From: Lyophyllum atratum
Lineage: Eukaryota; Basidiomycota; Agaricomycetes; Agaricales; Lyophyllaceae
Assembly (NCBI GenBank): GCA_014905825.1
Contig: JACGCN010000020.1
Span: 620,001-684,000 of the forward strand
DNA length: 64,000 nt
Reading direction: 5' to 3'
Below, in pieces: positions 22,109 to 34,217 of this stretch (its first letter is position 1; each line of letters opens with the position of its first letter). The notes under the pieces are model-generated. The model did not search any database, was not told the DNA's origin, and worked only from the letters and a program-made list of their open reading frames with translations. The translations under genes were made by a program, and so were the position numbers.

Positions 22109-23304
22109 ATGGCGGCCCTCAACATCTCCTCTTCACCAATCACGCAGGTATCGCAGCATGCAGTGCCTGCGCATTCCAACCTGCAACCGCAGCTGCTTAC
22201 TAGGCTGTTCCTGGACCTGCGTGGCAGGCGTTTCGAAGTTGACCGGGAAACGATCATGAATTTGCCCGAATCCGTTCTTCTATGTCTGTTCCCTAATGGA
22301 CTCGTTCTCAGTCGCCAAAGTGTAGCTCTCTCTGACGGTGGGGACAATGAGGAGGATGAGGAGGTGTATGGCGTCGACGTGAGTAACGTGCATCATGTCG
22401 ACTGTCAGGTGGCAATATATATTTCATAAATAACCATTTTCTGCAGTTTGACCCAGACTGCTTCCAATATGTCCTAACGTTCTTCCGAACTGCCTCAGAG
22501 ACCTTCTATGGCACTGGTACATCACCCGGGCTTTTCGCTGCACAACAGCATCTGCTGGACGGGCCGCAGAACGACTTTGGACCGGCAGCATCACAAAATC
22601 CTCTTCTGTCGAAGCAGGCTATCATCGTTCTCCGTGAAGAACTTGAATACTTCTCAATACCCCCTAAGGATGGGGATGCTGCCACGGACCAGAATGGCCT
22701 AGCGAATGACACGCTCATCGACATCAAGCGACGGTCGGGAGACTACCTTATGGAGAAGCGGAATATTTTCACGGCACTTCAGCGGAATGTGAACAAGGAA
22801 AACAACGTTGCTGAACAGCACCTTATAGATATGTTGTGTATGAGGTGAGTCGCGTTAAAATGTGAGTAGAAGTCGCGCTTACGCCTTTGAAACTTAGTGG
22901 GTTCGACCGTGATGACGAGTGGGGTTTCCGCGCATTAGAGCCATCGCGGTGCTGCATATCGTCAATCGCGCTTGTGCTGCTCAAGACTGGGATTGTTCAC
23001 CATCCTAATGGGGAGAAGCCCGTAGAAGTCGACTATCCTCAAATGGCGACTGCCCAAAAGCTTTTGTTGTTCTGGAGAAAGCCTGCTGTGAGTTATTTGT
23101 GGTGTTCGCAACTCATGCTTACTTACAAGTATCGTAGCGGAAATGTTGGTGGGATGGTATTGATGTCGAGCTACCGGCTTCTGGTGAAGCGCCAGCCAAG
23201 ACCGTGAAGCTTTGGGCGCGTCGGGTTTGGACTTTGGAACTAAGCTTGGTGAGCATTTTCTCGGGCTTGTCCAGCGCTGCCATCTGACATGTCCTCAGGT
23301 ATGA
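22109..23304 (+). CDS. Whi2-like BTB/POZ (KCTD-type) regulator, 324 aa, 5 exons
   Basis: Member of the fungal Whi2-like family, related to animal KCTD proteins. In yeast Whi2, with phosphatase Psr1, acts in the general stress response and in TORC1 restraint under low amino acids. Exons are 22109-22378, 22447-22844, 22898-23087, 23138-23248 and 23299-23304. The BTB fold is visible at about residues 30-120: LFLDLRGRRFEVDRET, LLCLFPNGLVLSR, then VYGVDFDPDCFQYVLTFFR across the first splice. The second half, with WGFRALEPSRCCISSIALVLL, matches the conserved C-terminal part of the group. The final exon may be only two codons; reading through that donor would also meet a stop soon. The first ATG in frame is at 22109, with a stop upstream at 22019, but a spliced 5' exon is possible. 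Confidence 0.78.
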
Positions 23305-23913
23305 TCTTCACGACAGACTCTATGACCGCATTTCATGCTTTCTGGTACATACCTTCTCATGAATACCCCGGCCTTTCATCGGTCATTTGCTTTTTATGCA
23401 AATCAAGGGCGATAATTCCTCCAGTGTTTTGGCACGGAGTGCTCTTCCTTGGTCACTTTGCCATGGACTTTTTGTCATATTCACGTTCGACGATTGTTAC
23501 TTTCCATACCCTACGAGCCTACTTACACTCTCGTTTGCACCTTACACAATACCCTGGATCTCCTTGGATGCCCGTATGGATCCCTGTGATGCGAGTCGAT
23601 AAAACAAAGGATCGGCTTGGTTGGCATCGTGATAGGATCCAATCTATCTGAGTGATGAATGGTGATAAACCCTTTCGGAAAAAGTGACCGGCGTCATGAA
23701 GCGACCGTGGCCTAAAAGTCCCAAGGGACTCCGCGACCACAGCGGTGGCGCATTGGCATCTTTGCCCACCTTTCACCCCTTCACCTGCCTTGCGGTGTCC
23801 GCGAGGCGAACATCGATCAAGGCTAGATAGCCAACCCAGCTCGCCGGACCCTTACCCTCTTAAGAGACCCTTCACACCCTCTTTTGTCTAAATCACCCTC
23901 TCCACCACTCCCT
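23305..23913. other. Intergenic, Whi2-like gene to disordered-protein gene
   Basis: About 600 bp. The right half is pyrimidine-rich (near 23830-23910), typical of a fungal promoter and 5' leader of the plus-strand gene at 23914. Nothing else was recognised. Confidence 0.4.
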
Positions 23914-26209
23914 ATGCCCTCCGTCGCCGCGTCCCATACCTCCGCAAGATCGAGAAAGTCAGCCAAGCACGATCAGCCACGAAGACACCGCTCACGGGAA
24001 CGATCGAAGACTCCGGATGTCGTCGAGAAGCTGGTCGTAAAGACGGTGGACATCGAGCTTGGCCCGGATGTGAAGACTGGCTCACCACGACCCGAAGTTC
24101 CTGCGGAAACGCTAGCAGTCATGGTCGGCGACCCATGTCGACGGTCACGGTGTTCGCCCGAGTTCCTGGAGGACATGGCGAAACGAAGCTCCTCGGAAAT
24201 CTACGAGGAATTTGGAAAGAAGTTCAGGATCATCACGGGCTCAGAAGCCGTGACGTTTTACAAGAAGTTCTTGGGGTATGTTTCTAAGTTACATTCCGTA
24301 ACTTGGACGAACGTTCATCGTGGGCATGCAGGGGGAAGAGTGCTGCAGAGATTGTGGCTTCTAAGGAGAGCAGTACGAGTGGCGAGGAGCTGCGGCCATC
24401 AGTGGTTTTCGCTGTCACAATGCGGGATGCTGGAAGGAGACTTGTCCACTACTACACGACATGGCGCGGCAGGACGGTGCGTTCGCTATCTTCTCCTTGA
24501 TTCGTGAATCTCATCCGCCATGTTACAGAGCGCCAAAGATCTGACAGGTCATTGAGCCTTGCATCCATCTACTGATGACAGACCCTCATCTTTTCCACAG
24601 AGCGCAGACTCAAGTACTTGGACTCTCAGTTTCGAAAGGCAGCGAGGGTGCTGGACAAAGAATTTAAACGAGTCACGTAGGTCCTGCACTGTTGGCTACA
24701 CTTATAAAACTGATATGCCATCACAGCATTTACGGCGCCGCCACGAGCGGAGCAGAGTCTGGCAAATCTGCAAGGTCCAAGGAAGACTCTGAAGAACCCG
24801 CCACAACGAAAGCGCGCCCACCAAACATAATAGCCCCTCCTCCTCGTATGTCCTCTGGGTTGTCTTATAGGTTGATCTGACTTTGGTGATAGAACTAAAA
24901 GTTGATGCCCCTGCCTCTCCTTCTTCTCCCTCGCATCCTCCACCACCGTACGTTCCTGTATCGTAAACTAAATCCCGAGAGGATTCTAATACGTCTGCCA
25001 TTATTAAGATCGGCTACTGACAGCGTCATGTCCCTCCCCTTCCTCAGTATGATCAGGGGTGTGCCTCTCGCCCATCGACGTGCGTCTGCTTTACATAGCC
25101 TCCTTTATTTCAAACACTGACGCACGTGCATTCTAGTTCCTCTAAGGGTCACAAACCCTGACAGGCTCTCAATGTTCGTGATCATTGCATACTTTCATGT
25201 TGCTTATACTAACCTCCGCATTTAGGATGTCTTCAGGTACCTTGATTCCGCGTCGCTTAGGCGCTGATTGCTGAACACGCAATTTTATTAGATATCGTCG
25301 TGCAGGAACTATCAAACACAAACATAGCGCAGCCTGCGCCTGGCATTGCTCTTCCTTCTATCGCTGAAGCTGAAGTAAAGCGTGAGCCGTTTTGTTCGTG
25401 CTTACTTGCGGTGCCTGACTCCTCGTCCAGCACCCACACAGAAGTTCCTTACTCCTGAGGTCGTAAGGGCAAGCAGCCGCCATAGCGTACGGTAAGTCCG
25501 TTGAATAGATATATTCCTTTTCTGTGCTTATCTGCTTTAGATCCTCACATTCGAAGGAATCATCCGCGGCTAGCACTGCTTCAGTAGAGAGCCGTCGAAG
25601 CAAGCACAAAGACAAGGAGACACCACCAGAATTCTTGATTGTTTTGCTGGACGATAGAACGGACAAAGATACCCGTACCTGGCATGGGTGAGCCCTGATA
25701 ACTTCTGTTGCCGCACTACCCTCCCTAATTCGACTCCGTCGCCATATAGACTCGAAAGGCAAGTTTCGCGAACCTCAGCCCGGACGACTCCAAGCCGAGT
25801 GTCGTTGTGGGATGGCCCCCTAGCCCGAGACAACGGCATCACATACTCCACCCATCCAGCAAGGTCGTCGTCTCAAAAAGGCGAGGAGTCCTCCGAAGAG
25901 GAGGACTGGGAGAACTCTCCGGTTATCCCCATGCTCCCAGATCCTTACCGTATGACCCGCACCCTCTCCGAACCACGTCATCACCCCGTTATACCGCAAT
26001 ACAGGATGGCAGCGGCGAATCAATCGCCTATGGTATCCCTCTCCAACCTCTCCGGCTACAACCAGACCCCATCGCCGTATCCACCATCTCCGTATCCACC
26101 ATCGCCATATGCGCAACCATATACATCGCCATATCAATCACCCGTCATCCCTCCTTCTATGCGGCCCTTGTCCCGAAGCCGATACCAGCCACCTGCCTTC
26201 CATCCATAG
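23914..26209 (+). CDS. Uncharacterised Ser/Pro-rich protein, many exons
   Basis: Not recognised. Well-supported exons at the 5' side are 23914-24275, 24332-24476, a 19-nt exon 24529-24547, 24601-24676, 24727-24845 and 24893-24947, with consistent phases. The middle (about 24948-25680) holds further short exons, among them one around 25290-25378 (DIVVQELSNTNIAQPAPGI) whose joins I could not settle. The last exon ends at 26209. The N-terminal part is basic (RSRKSAKHDQPRRHRSRERSK). The segment around FLEDMAKRSSSEIYEEFGKK and ERRLKYLDSQFRKAARVLDK is helical and Lys/Arg/Glu-rich, perhaps a coiled coil. The C terminus is disordered with acidic SSEEEDWE and repeated YPPSPYPPSPY. It may be a nuclear or cytoskeletal scaffold, but this is a guess. 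Confidence 0.6.
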
Positions 26210-26714
26210 TGTAAAACGTTACTCCTTGTTACCTTCTCCTGCGGACACTCCTTCCCCCTGGGCAGCATCTTCACGACCTTAAACAATGATTCCTCACGAC
26301 CATAGCATCCAGTTTACCATACTCATACTCGGCACTCACTCATCACGGATCTTTACACATAGACCTCGACTATCTAACGTTAATCGGCCTCTCAGAGAAA
26401 GGCCTCATCGCAATACTGTAATATTCTGTCTCGTTGCTGCCACTGCTTTTCTTTCGCACTCATGCTCTCTTATTATGTCCTCATTTCCTGGAATTTTATA
26501 TGGTTAGATAATGGGGATATATACGTAGTTGGATGGTTGCTTTGATTCCTATAACGCTACTTGCTGAGGTGGACCACATGGGTATCTACCATTGGTGAGT
26601 CAGAAAGGGCCGATACTTCCTGCTAGGTGCTCGACATACATATGATCAACTCGGGAGCATGCCTAAGGTACTGCAGCGCAGGGATCTCCTGAATTCCGAG
26701 GAGTAGGAGTAGTT

Positions 26715-27352
26715 TCAAAAGTCGAATGAATGACCATTCACAGCTCTTGGCGCGCCTTTTTCGACTTTCCAGACCGTCTCCTCTGTCGGCTGCGTAACTG
26801 GTTCTGCGACATTCGCATCGGCCATTTCATCGCGATCCTGAGATCTATCGGAATAACGAAGGCTTGGACGAACACCAAGCGTCGAGCACAGCGCCTTATA
26901 CCGTGATCGAATTTGCCGGAACAGTTTAGGAATGTCCATCTCGTCTGTGGCAGACGGGTTTACTCGTGGAAACTGCGCAATCATTTCTAGAAGCCGCCGC
27001 GTGTGATTTGTCGCGCGACTGTGTACGATGGTCAGATCAGGACTATTCACGGGACTGGAGGTGAAGGGCTACACACTCGTCGCTCCGTGCCTGCTTCTCG
27101 TATATCGACATCCACATCAGCGCAAAGCCTTCATAAAAGCCAAGCTCTTCCCACATCTCGAATCCCTTTGCTCGGCCCAAGGAGCGCCCTTCGATGAGGC
27201 CATGTATCCGGCCGTGTGCGAATCCGTCCTCGAAGCCTGTTTCATAGAACCTATAGAGAAGTTTAGACGGCTCGTGCGGAGGTGGAGGTCAGATCCTATG
27301 CCGACGTTTGTTCAAGGTGCACTAGGGACTCGATGTCGAAATCTTCGTCCAT
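26715..27352 (-). CDS. LTO1: LTO1 homologue (ORAOV1/Yae1 family), 174 aa, 3 exons
   Basis: In yeast, Lto1 with Yae1 is the adaptor that brings the cytosolic iron-sulfur targeting complex to the ribosome-recycling ATPase Rli1/ABCE1. Exons are 27352-27306, 27250-27077 and 27018-26715, phases consistent. The N terminus is acidic (MDEDFDIESL). Exon 2 encodes the deca-GX3 repeat typical of the Yae1/Lto1 domain: GFEDGFAHGRIHGLIEGR and on to GFEMWEELGFYEGFAL. Exon 3 carries the conserved RLLEMIAQFPRVNP and FRQIRSRYKALCSTLGVRPSLR, which matches the C-terminal half of human ORAOV1. The tail after that is longer than in yeast and acidic. The canonical C-terminal Trp of Lto1 is not at the very end, which is Phe-Asp-Phe. 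Confidence 0.85.
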
Positions 27353-27718
27353 GACACCTAGCAAGATAAGATGAGAAGGAGGTTATAGATGAGAAATTTC
27401 CGGGCTCTGTCTCCGTTATCAACAGATGTAATCATGGGCGCATCAGTTTCAAGTCGCCTTGTTCTCCAGCTCACCTTCAGTTCTGGGCTGTTCTGGGCTG
27501 CTTATACCCGCATGATAAACGCCTTGAATGGGAGACCTGGTTACTTGAGGGGAGAGTATATTCAAGATATTAGGAGTGGGTATAAGGCGTTTGAATACAA
27601 CAATGAGAGATGTGCCAGCCAGAATTATCTATGTACAAAGGCTCCAGAGCGTAGAAGAAAAAAAGGGGCAAATATGCAGTTTACAACCCCATGAACAACG
27701 CCCTTCCCACTACTTCGG

Positions 27719-29578
27719 CTAGACAGAGTCCGTCGACGGTGCCCAGTACGCCGGCGGAGGATCTAACGAGAGTCTCTGCGACGCCCCTGCACTTGTGCCC
27801 GTACGAGTCGAAGCCCGGTTGGATACTCTAGCGGTGGTAGGAGATCGCTTTTCCGATGGAATTCCGGCACCCCCGCCATAATTACTCGCGGACGATGGGG
27901 AGTGTGGGGATGAGGGGTTTGTGGAAGTTGGCGACGGTTGCGTCGTAAAAGGATTCGTTCCGGCATCTGATACGGTGCGCGCGCTATCAAGGGGTAATTT
28001 CTCGACGAGTTGAATGAGTGTGGGTTGTTGCCTAAAAGTGAATGGATCGAGCGGGGCCTCTTCTAATCGATTGGCCTGTTGAGATCACTGGGCCAATGTG
28101 GGATGGGTGAAGAACGTACTGGTTCGGGACAACCGTCTTCGGCGTCTCCACATAATATAAAACATGAGAGCCAGGATCGCAATCACTGCACCCAGAATGC
28201 CACCGACGATGGGGCCTACGGGGGAGGGGGGCTTCGATGCTGCATCAGATGTAGGCGATGAGGTCTGAGGATAAAAATTCATTATGAGTCCAGCATTCGC
28301 GTTTCACTCAGAAAGATGGCTCACCTGGGTAGTTGAAGACGATGACAGTGAGGCCAAATGTTAAGAGGAAGTTGGGCAGAGATATTGAAATGAAGACCAT
28401 ACCGATGGGTTTGGGGTGTCTGTGGTGCCGCTTGATTGCGGTGTTGCGGTTCCCGAAGCGGTGCTTGTGGCAGGAGAAGTCTGAGACGATAGGTCAATCT
28501 AATCTATTGAGTTGAAGGAGAGTGAAACTGCTAACCTGGGAAGGTGATGAGGGTGATGTAGGTGATATTACAATGCGTGAGACGCAATGTCATAAACTGG
28601 AACAGGCAACTCACCCCGCCGACTGCAGCAACCTCATTGACAAATGCAGACCATTGTTGTGGGATCCCTGACTCGTCGTTTGAAAGGTCTGTTATGTACA
28701 CGGCCGCCACCCCAACCGATGCAAGTTGCGAAATCTTCGCATTATACGATCCACTTTGCGGGGCCTCGGACAAGATGACGGATTGCTTCGACGCGGGAGC
28801 TGATGCAGAAATAATCAAATCCGCGGTCCTGAAGTCAGAATAGCGGTCTTCGTATGTGTTGACGATATCCGCTAATGAGTAGAAGTCCGAATTTGGTGTA
28901 TCACCGGGGTCCAAAATAATCTGCTATTTGAGTTAATGCCGAACACAAATCTGGACGAGCTCAGAAGAAAACGCACGAAATTGAAGCCCTTATCCTTCGC
29001 ATGCGAAACATAGGTCTTGTACTGGGTGCCGGTAGAGGCACTAGTACCATCGAAATAGATGCCTGTGGGGCGTGAGGAGCTGCTCCAGCCAGCGTAGGTA
29101 TTGATCTCTGCCAGAATTGCAGAGGAGGACTTTGATGCTACTTGTGAAAATGTCGTCAAGACGATGCGCGATAAAGGAAAAACCTACTTACGAATCTTAA
29201 CGAATCCTAACACGACGGTGTTGGGATTACTGGATGGACGCAAGCTTGGGATACACTCGTCGTAGGACTGATCAGGCTGGGAACCAACTGAACCAGGACC
29301 GTCACTGGGGTTAACGACCAGGTAGAAGGGCGTTCCTGGGTGGGCAGAGATGCTGTAAAGACGAGCTTCAGGACATTCAGTGGGGCGCAAAGAAGCCAAC
29401 GCACGCAGAAGAGATCGGGGACCAGCGAGAACAACCTCCACCAGGATCATAGTAAAGAGGAGCGATCACCTAAGGACCAACATTCAGAGAGCAGTAGGAA
29501 GCAGAAATTGCCTGATGTACGAACTCCTAGTGAGTAGGCGCATGGCACTACTACCGCGAGAAGTAGAATGGCCAACAT
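27719..29578 (-). CDS. Spherulin-4-like secreted/cell-surface protein with C-terminal membrane anchor (438 aa, 8 exons)
   Basis: The ectodomain belongs to the spherulation-specific family 4 (spherulin 4), a TIM-barrel-like fold found in slime moulds, fungi and bacteria and related to some glycan hydrolases. Exons are 29578-29525, 29469-29405, 29352-29192, 29140-28977, 28920-28615, 28480-28403, 28264-28120 and 28062-27719; all phases fit. MLAILLLAVVVPCAYSLG is a signal peptide, followed by VIAPLYYDPGGGC. Family motifs are YLVVNPSDGPG, the GIYFDG segment, IILDPGDTPNSDFYSLADI and VAAVYITDL. After a Thr/Ser/Pro linker comes a single helix (IVGGILGAVIAILALMFYIMW, about 290-310) with a WRRRRR stop-transfer and a 130-residue cytoplasmic Ser/Pro tail. 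Most family members are soluble, so this is an unusual type I architecture. The exon 1 donor (GTTCGT) is the least certain join. Confidence 0.78.
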
Positions 29579-30740
29579 GAGACGCTTCACTAAATCACCG
29601 CGACCTGGAGGTGTTAAGAGAAGGGGGCATTAGGTTAAAAGGTGGAATCGTGATTCTTTTGCTGTTTCATTGCTGATATGATTCGATCAATTTTTGCCGC
29701 CGTTCAGGAGAGAGTTTGATATGTGTTGCCTTTCTAAGCCTTTGACCGAAGGATCGCTGAGGATCGCTGATGCTTTCAAGCTCCCATGCCATGGCAGAAC
29801 ATGTGGTACGTCGGCACGCCGACCGGCGGGTATAGTCCCAACGTCATGTTTGTTACCTGATATTATATATGGCCTGGCCAACTAAGCTTTGGTCCTCGGA
29901 GAACTTTGGAGCGGCAAAAGGGTAAAAACCGATGTTAAGATGAGAAACACGCTGCTGACCGACACTTTGTTATACTCGTAGACCGAACTTGAGTATGTTT
30001 ATTGGTGCTCACCTGGCAGTACGTATTACGAGTGGATAATGCGGATTAACATTTCGTGGAAGAGGCGACTGAGCCACGTATCTACGGATAGTTGGCTAGA
30101 CGGCAATGGGGCACATCACTGCAGACAAGGATTTGGGTTCCAAGTGCTGATGGGCCAAAACTGGGGGAGGTTATGTAGAACTTGGAGTGAACTTGCAGGA
30201 AGCAAAAGGGCCGAGGGCCTCGAATCGAAACAAGGGCAAATCGAGTGCTTACGTCACGGCCGGAACTCGCTGGGTACTGTTGACGCGTACGGACGCATCG
30301 TCGCCGAGCCTCTCCCAGATTATCATCTCATGCCCGCATTAAAAGCACTCCATCCTTCTTTTCCCAGTGAGCTTTGATGAACAACTGCAGGGTTCCCTCA
30401 ATGAATCCTTATCTCAGCTAGCGGTCGAAAGATATATGAGCCGCGAGTAAGCCCTGTTATCTTTTCAACTACCGGCCTATCCCCCTTCCCTATCTCTTCC
30501 TGCACCAACTCTTCGTCTAAGGATGCCTGTACTCAACCCTGCCCAATGAAAATCAGAGCCCCTACTGCTTAATCTTGATACCGCTTACTCATTCGATGAT
30601 AACGGTGGATCACCTGATAAGCCGGAGGATGGAAGTTTGACATTGACAAGGAGACTATCCGGTGACCCCCAAGCGCCTCTTAGGCGCTATAAGTACAGGC
30701 CGGAAATAGAGCCAATAGCCTAACTCCCTCCCGGGCCCAT
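29579..30740. other. Divergent intergenic region, spherulin-like gene and amine oxidase
   Basis: About 1.16 kb separate the 5' ends of two divergent genes, so it should hold both promoters. The last 250 bp before the amine oxidase are pyrimidine-rich with a TATA-like TATAAGT at about 30688. No coding region was recognised. Confidence 0.45.
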
Positions 30741-33653
30741 ATGTCTCCCGATTCCGTGCCAGGTACTGCCACCACCATCCAGGAGACCTCCAAGAATGTA
30801 CCTGTCGCATTCAAGCATCCTTTAGACCCTTTGACTCCAGACGAGGTGCGCAAAGATCATCATGTGCGCTCTTTCACCGTCAGGCACCTAACTACAGTTG
30901 CAGATCGCCGCGGTATCTCTCGCAATCCGCCACTACATAGCAGAAAAGACCGATGTTAAAGCGATCAAATTCATCACATTGTATCTTTTACCTCCACCTA
31001 AGAAGGTTGTTCTAGCGCACTTGGGCATACCCTTGAGCCCTAGAGCCAAACCAGAGCCGCCCACACCCATCATTCGTCGGGCAGAAATTGACGTACGTGC
31101 AGTCCTCCGTCAATAGGAGGCGTATGAATCTGACATGTCCATTTGTGCTTCCTTAGTTTATAGACGTCATCAATGGGTGAGTGAAACAGTAGTGTACTTG
31201 ACACTTCCTGCCATAATGTTGGGTTTCGTTTGATAGACGCTCGTATAACACCATTGCGTCATATCGAAATTTAAAGTGGTCGGTAGATACATTGGAGCAG
31301 CTGCCCGCGGAGCTTCACTCGCAAATCTCGGTTGAAGAGCTCATAGACGCCGAAAAGGTTGTGAAGAATGATCCTATAGTCCAGAAATTGGCAGCGGATG
31401 TCGGTCAGTCCAATCAGTCCTGTTACTATAGGGGCTGGACACTAACGTACATATGCAGGGGTCGCTCCAGAACAAATTTTCTGCGATGGGTGGTCCATTG
31501 GCTATGACGAACGGTTCCCGCAACACCGTAGGGTACAGCAAGCTTTGGTCTTTGCCAGGTTTTCTGAGCATGACAACTTGTACGCTCATCCGATGGTATG
31601 TTCCAATTGATGGCTGCCAGTTGTAAATGCTTAGCGCCTGATAAAGGACTTCGTACCTATCATTGACGCGAATACCGAGGAAGTTCTTCATATTGGTACA
31701 TTCAGCTATGATCCGACCTCGTTACAAGTCTCATGCAACCTCCAGATTTCCCTCCCTCATATAAGGCTACTCCGAAAGGGCCTGTTCTTTCCGTACCGAC
31801 CACCCACCCCTCTCCGGTGTCCGAAAATTCCCTGGATGCTTCAGGAAGGGAGCGTATCGCTCCCCCACTCACGCCATATAACTTCCTTCCTGATCTCATG
31901 GAGAAGGACGATAAGGAATACAAACCTCGCGACGACCTTAAACCCCTTCATGTCGTCCAACCCGAGGGCGTCAGCTTCAAAGTCAACGGACATGAGCTGG
32001 AGTGGCAGAATTGGAAGATGCATATCGGTAATCTGTCCATAACCAGCTCCAGCCTATCCTTTAACTGACTTGTGTACAGCATTTACCCAGAGAGAAGGCA
32101 TCGCGTTGTCTACCATTACCTACAACGATCATGGGGAAGTGAGGCCTATCATTTACCGTCTTTCGCTCGCGGAGATGGTTGTCCCTTATGGTGCCCCCGA
32201 ATACCCACATCCAAGGAAGTTTGCCTTCGACTCGTAAGTCATCACTGGATCGCACGATGATATCACTTTGATCTCTCTAATATAGGGGCGAATATGGTAT
32301 GGGTACCATGGCGAACGAGCTTTCTTTGGGATGCGACTGTCTCGGCCAAATCCACTATCTTGTAAGCCCCAGCCGAGCACGTTCAATCGCAACTCACTCA
32401 CAAATTCATAAAGCCTGGCGCATATGTCACCCATAGTGGAAGCGCTATGATCATCAAGAACGTCATATGCATTCACGAAGAGGATGACGGTGTTCTCTGG
32501 AAACATACAGACTACCGCCCCAATGGGCGTTCGCAGACCGTTCGTCGTCGCCGACTGGTCGTCAGCATGGTTTGTACCTTGGCGAATTACGGTACGTGAC
32601 TAAGCGATACTTCCGTCATCCTGCGCTCTCTCATACCGACCAATTAACCCAGAATATATCTGGAATTACTATTTCTACCAAGATGGAAGCATCGAGTTTG
32701 AGGTCCGTCTCACCGGAATCTTACAGGTGTACGTTGCCCAAAAGGACGAGCCTAGTCCGTACGGGGTCCACGTCGCACCCGGCATCAATGCGCAGAACCA
32801 CCAGCATCTTTTCTCCATCCGGGTGGACCCCATGGTCGATGGCCTCCAGAATTCAGTCGTGGAGTCCGATATCATTGCCCTGCCCGATGCGCCAACGGGC
32901 TCCGCACAGAATTTCGCCGGAAATGCCTTCATATCGCAAGAAACGGTTCTCAAGACGGAGACAGCACGCCCATACGACTATGAGAAGGAGCGGCGCTGGA
33001 AGATCGTGAACCCGGCCAGGAAGCATCATAGCAGCGGCAAGGATGTTGGATATACCATTGGGATGAAGGGAGGTGCGACTCCTATGATGGCGCGGCTGGA
33101 CAGCTGGGCGGCGAAACGCGCGGCCTTTGTGACGAATGCGCTGTGGGTGTGTCGCGACGTAGAAGGCGACAAGGGTGGGCGGATGTGGCCGGCTGGGAAA
33201 TACGTCCCGCAGACAAGAGAGGAGCCGAAGGATTCGGTTGGCACGTGGGTGAAAGGCAAGCAGAATATCGAGAAGGACGACATTCTCTTGTATTTGACCG
33301 TTGGTGAGTGGATCTGGCGAGATCTCGATTTAGGAATCTGGATGGCATCTGACGCGGCGCTCTCTCAGGTACAACGCATATTCCCAGACCCGAGGATTGG
33401 CCTGTGTACGTCAATCTGTCCGTTCACCATTGGCAGTTTCACTTAATTCACTTATTCTTTCAGCATGCCGGTTGAGCATCTCAACGTGTCGTTCAAACCC
33501 AACTCATTCTTCAAAATGAACCCTAGCATGGATGTCCCCGGTATTGTTGACGCACGGAGCGTTCCTGCCTTCCCTAATGGGCATGCTAACGGACAAGCTA
33601 ACGGACACGCCGATGGAACAAGTACTACTACCGCGACACAACCTTGTCACTAG
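30741..33653 (+). CDS. Copper amine oxidase (TPQ), 744 aa, 13 exons
   Basis: Oxidatively deaminates primary amines to aldehydes with release of ammonia and hydrogen peroxide, usually peroxisomal or secreted. Exons are 30741-30845, 30904-31092, 31157-31176, 31237-31403, 31459-31595, 31647-31695, 31746-32027, 32080-32233, 32286-32361, 32414-32591, 32653-33303, 33369-33405 and 33464-33653, all in phase. The cofactor motif N-Y-E-Y is present, so Tyr452 is the topaquinone precursor; an intron falls directly after its codon. The catalytic-base Asp is in FDSGEYGMG (residue 367, 85 before the Tyr, as expected). Copper ligands are His502 and His504 (NHQHLF) and His673 (TTHIPRPEDWP). There is no signal peptide or clear SKL ending, so location is open. 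The C-terminal 35 residues are low complexity with NGHANGQANGHADG. Confidence 0.94.
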
Positions 33654-34217
33654 CTCGAAATCATACATGGTATCCACTTCTCTGTTAACGCTTCTTTACA
33701 CCATGTACCTCGGACATTCCTGACTACTTCTATTGCGCATGTATTCCGTTTCATTTATTCTTCCAGACGATATCATATAAATTGGTTGAAGAGTCAACGG
33801 CAGAAACTAGTTCCAATCAATATGTTGAAGTACTGCAATACCGATTTTAGTGTCGACCTTTCGACTCGGAACGCGCCCAAGAATCACTGACGCGTCATGT
33901 GGTGTGCGTTGATACCTATGCAGTGATCATAATGCACCCTCAGCCGAGTCGGGATGCTGGCCCGGACACCATCGATCATGATATCGAGCCTTCATATACC
34001 TCGATGACACAGTAGAAAGAACCATCACTGTCTAGTGTTTCCACAACTTCATTCGCTAACAGGGACATTAGTATAGATCCGACAAAGAACAGTAGGGAGG
34101 CTACACTATACTGAGCCTCACTTATAATATTGCTGCGATTGCAAGCTATCAAGTCATTCGTTTACCTACACAAAGGCCTATCCTATAACCAGAAACAGAT
34201 ATGCATGACATCAAAAG

